Made by a program: the position numbers and the translations under genes
Assembly: GCA_937873285.1 (NCBI GenBank)
Contig: CALMNV010000131.1
Coordinates: 1 to 6,804 of the forward strand
Direction of reading: 5' to 3'
Source: an uncultured Intrasporangium sp.
GTDB lineage: Bacteria > Actinomycetota > Actinomycetes > Actinomycetales > Dermatophilaceae
DNA: 6,804 nucleotides
The notes under the pieces: generated by a model
Told to the model about the DNA's origin: nothing
What the model saw: the letters and a program-made list of their open reading frames with translations, nothing else
Databases searched by the model: none
Shown here: one piece after another, positions 6,780 through 6,804 of the stretch
Layout of the letters: every line of letters starts with the position of its first letter
How positions within the stretch are numbered: position 1 is the first letter of the stretch

Positions 6780-6804
6780 CTACTCCTCCTCGCTGGCGAT
6801 GGCG
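6780..6804 (-). CDS. C-terminal end of an upstream gene, possibly cobH (precorrin-8X methylmutase)
   Basis: Only seven codons and a stop are inside the window: read on the minus strand they give AIASEEE followed by TAG, which abuts the cobIJ GTG with no gap. The frame is chosen because it ends exactly at the junction and its Glu-rich end also supplies the ribosome binding site for cobIJ; other frames stay open into cobIJ and cannot be excluded. In Mycobacterium tuberculosis cobH immediately precedes the cobI-cobJ fusion, so cobH/cbiC is the natural guess. Seven residues cannot prove the identity, so no symbol is given. Confidence 0.4.
6783..6790 (-). promoter_or_regulatory. Ribosome binding site of cobIJ
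   Basis: On the minus strand, AGGAGGAG ends a few bases before the GTG at 6779; the AGGAGG core is separated from it by 5 nt. It lies within the last codons of the upstream gene and fixes the GTG start of the CobI-CobJ fusion. Confidence 0.85.

Noticed and set aside
1..6804. Mobile element, phage, defence or novel accessory system
   Set aside because: Every gene is a recognisable cobalamin biosynthesis enzyme apart from the seven-codon fragment at the right edge. There are no transposase, integrase, toxin or long-repeat signatures.

Overview
This is a very GC-rich window (roughly three quarters G+C by eye) that is almost entirely coding and carries part of a cobalamin (vitamin B12) corrin-ring biosynthesis cluster. 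The base composition, the strong G/C third-position bias, the GTG start on one gene and the CobI-CobJ fusion (also known from Mycobacterium) point to a high-GC actinobacterium. The genus cannot be fixed from the sequence alone.

Layout, left to right. A 5'-truncated cobQ (cobyric acid synthase) enters from the left edge. It is followed on the same strand by cobL (a CbiE-CbiT fusion; ring decarboxylation and C5/C15 methylation) and cobM (C11 methylation), with a 10-bp gap and then an ATGA overlap, so these three read as one operon. cobM converges with cbiD (C1 methylation, minus strand) and the two overlap tail to tail by 31 bp. cbiD is divergent from cobK (precorrin-6A reductase, plus strand) across a 47-bp spacer. 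cobK converges with a minus-strand cobI-cobJ fusion (C20 methylation, then C17 methylation with ring contraction), overlapping it by 13 bp. The cobIJ GTG start abuts the stop codon of an upstream minus-strand gene, of which only the last seven codons lie in the window.

Together the genes cover most of the route from precorrin-2 to precorrin-8 (CobI, CobJ, CobM, CbiD, CobK, CobL), plus the late side-chain amidation by CobQ. Steps not seen here are the CobG/CobZ or CbiG ring-contraction partner, CobH/CbiC (possibly the gene cut off at the right edge), CobB/CbiA and the cobaltochelatase. CbiD, a cobalt-early-type enzyme, stands in for CobF, so the parts list alone does not say whether cobalt goes in early or late.

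There is no intergenic stretch longer than 47 bp. I see no RNA gene, mobile element, CRISPR array, cobalamin riboswitch or convincing terminator. The window is a recognisable metabolic cluster, and I did not find evidence of an undescribed system. The points worth a second look are the alternating, overlapping gene arrangement, a palindrome over the cobK start codon and the CbiD/CobF substitution.
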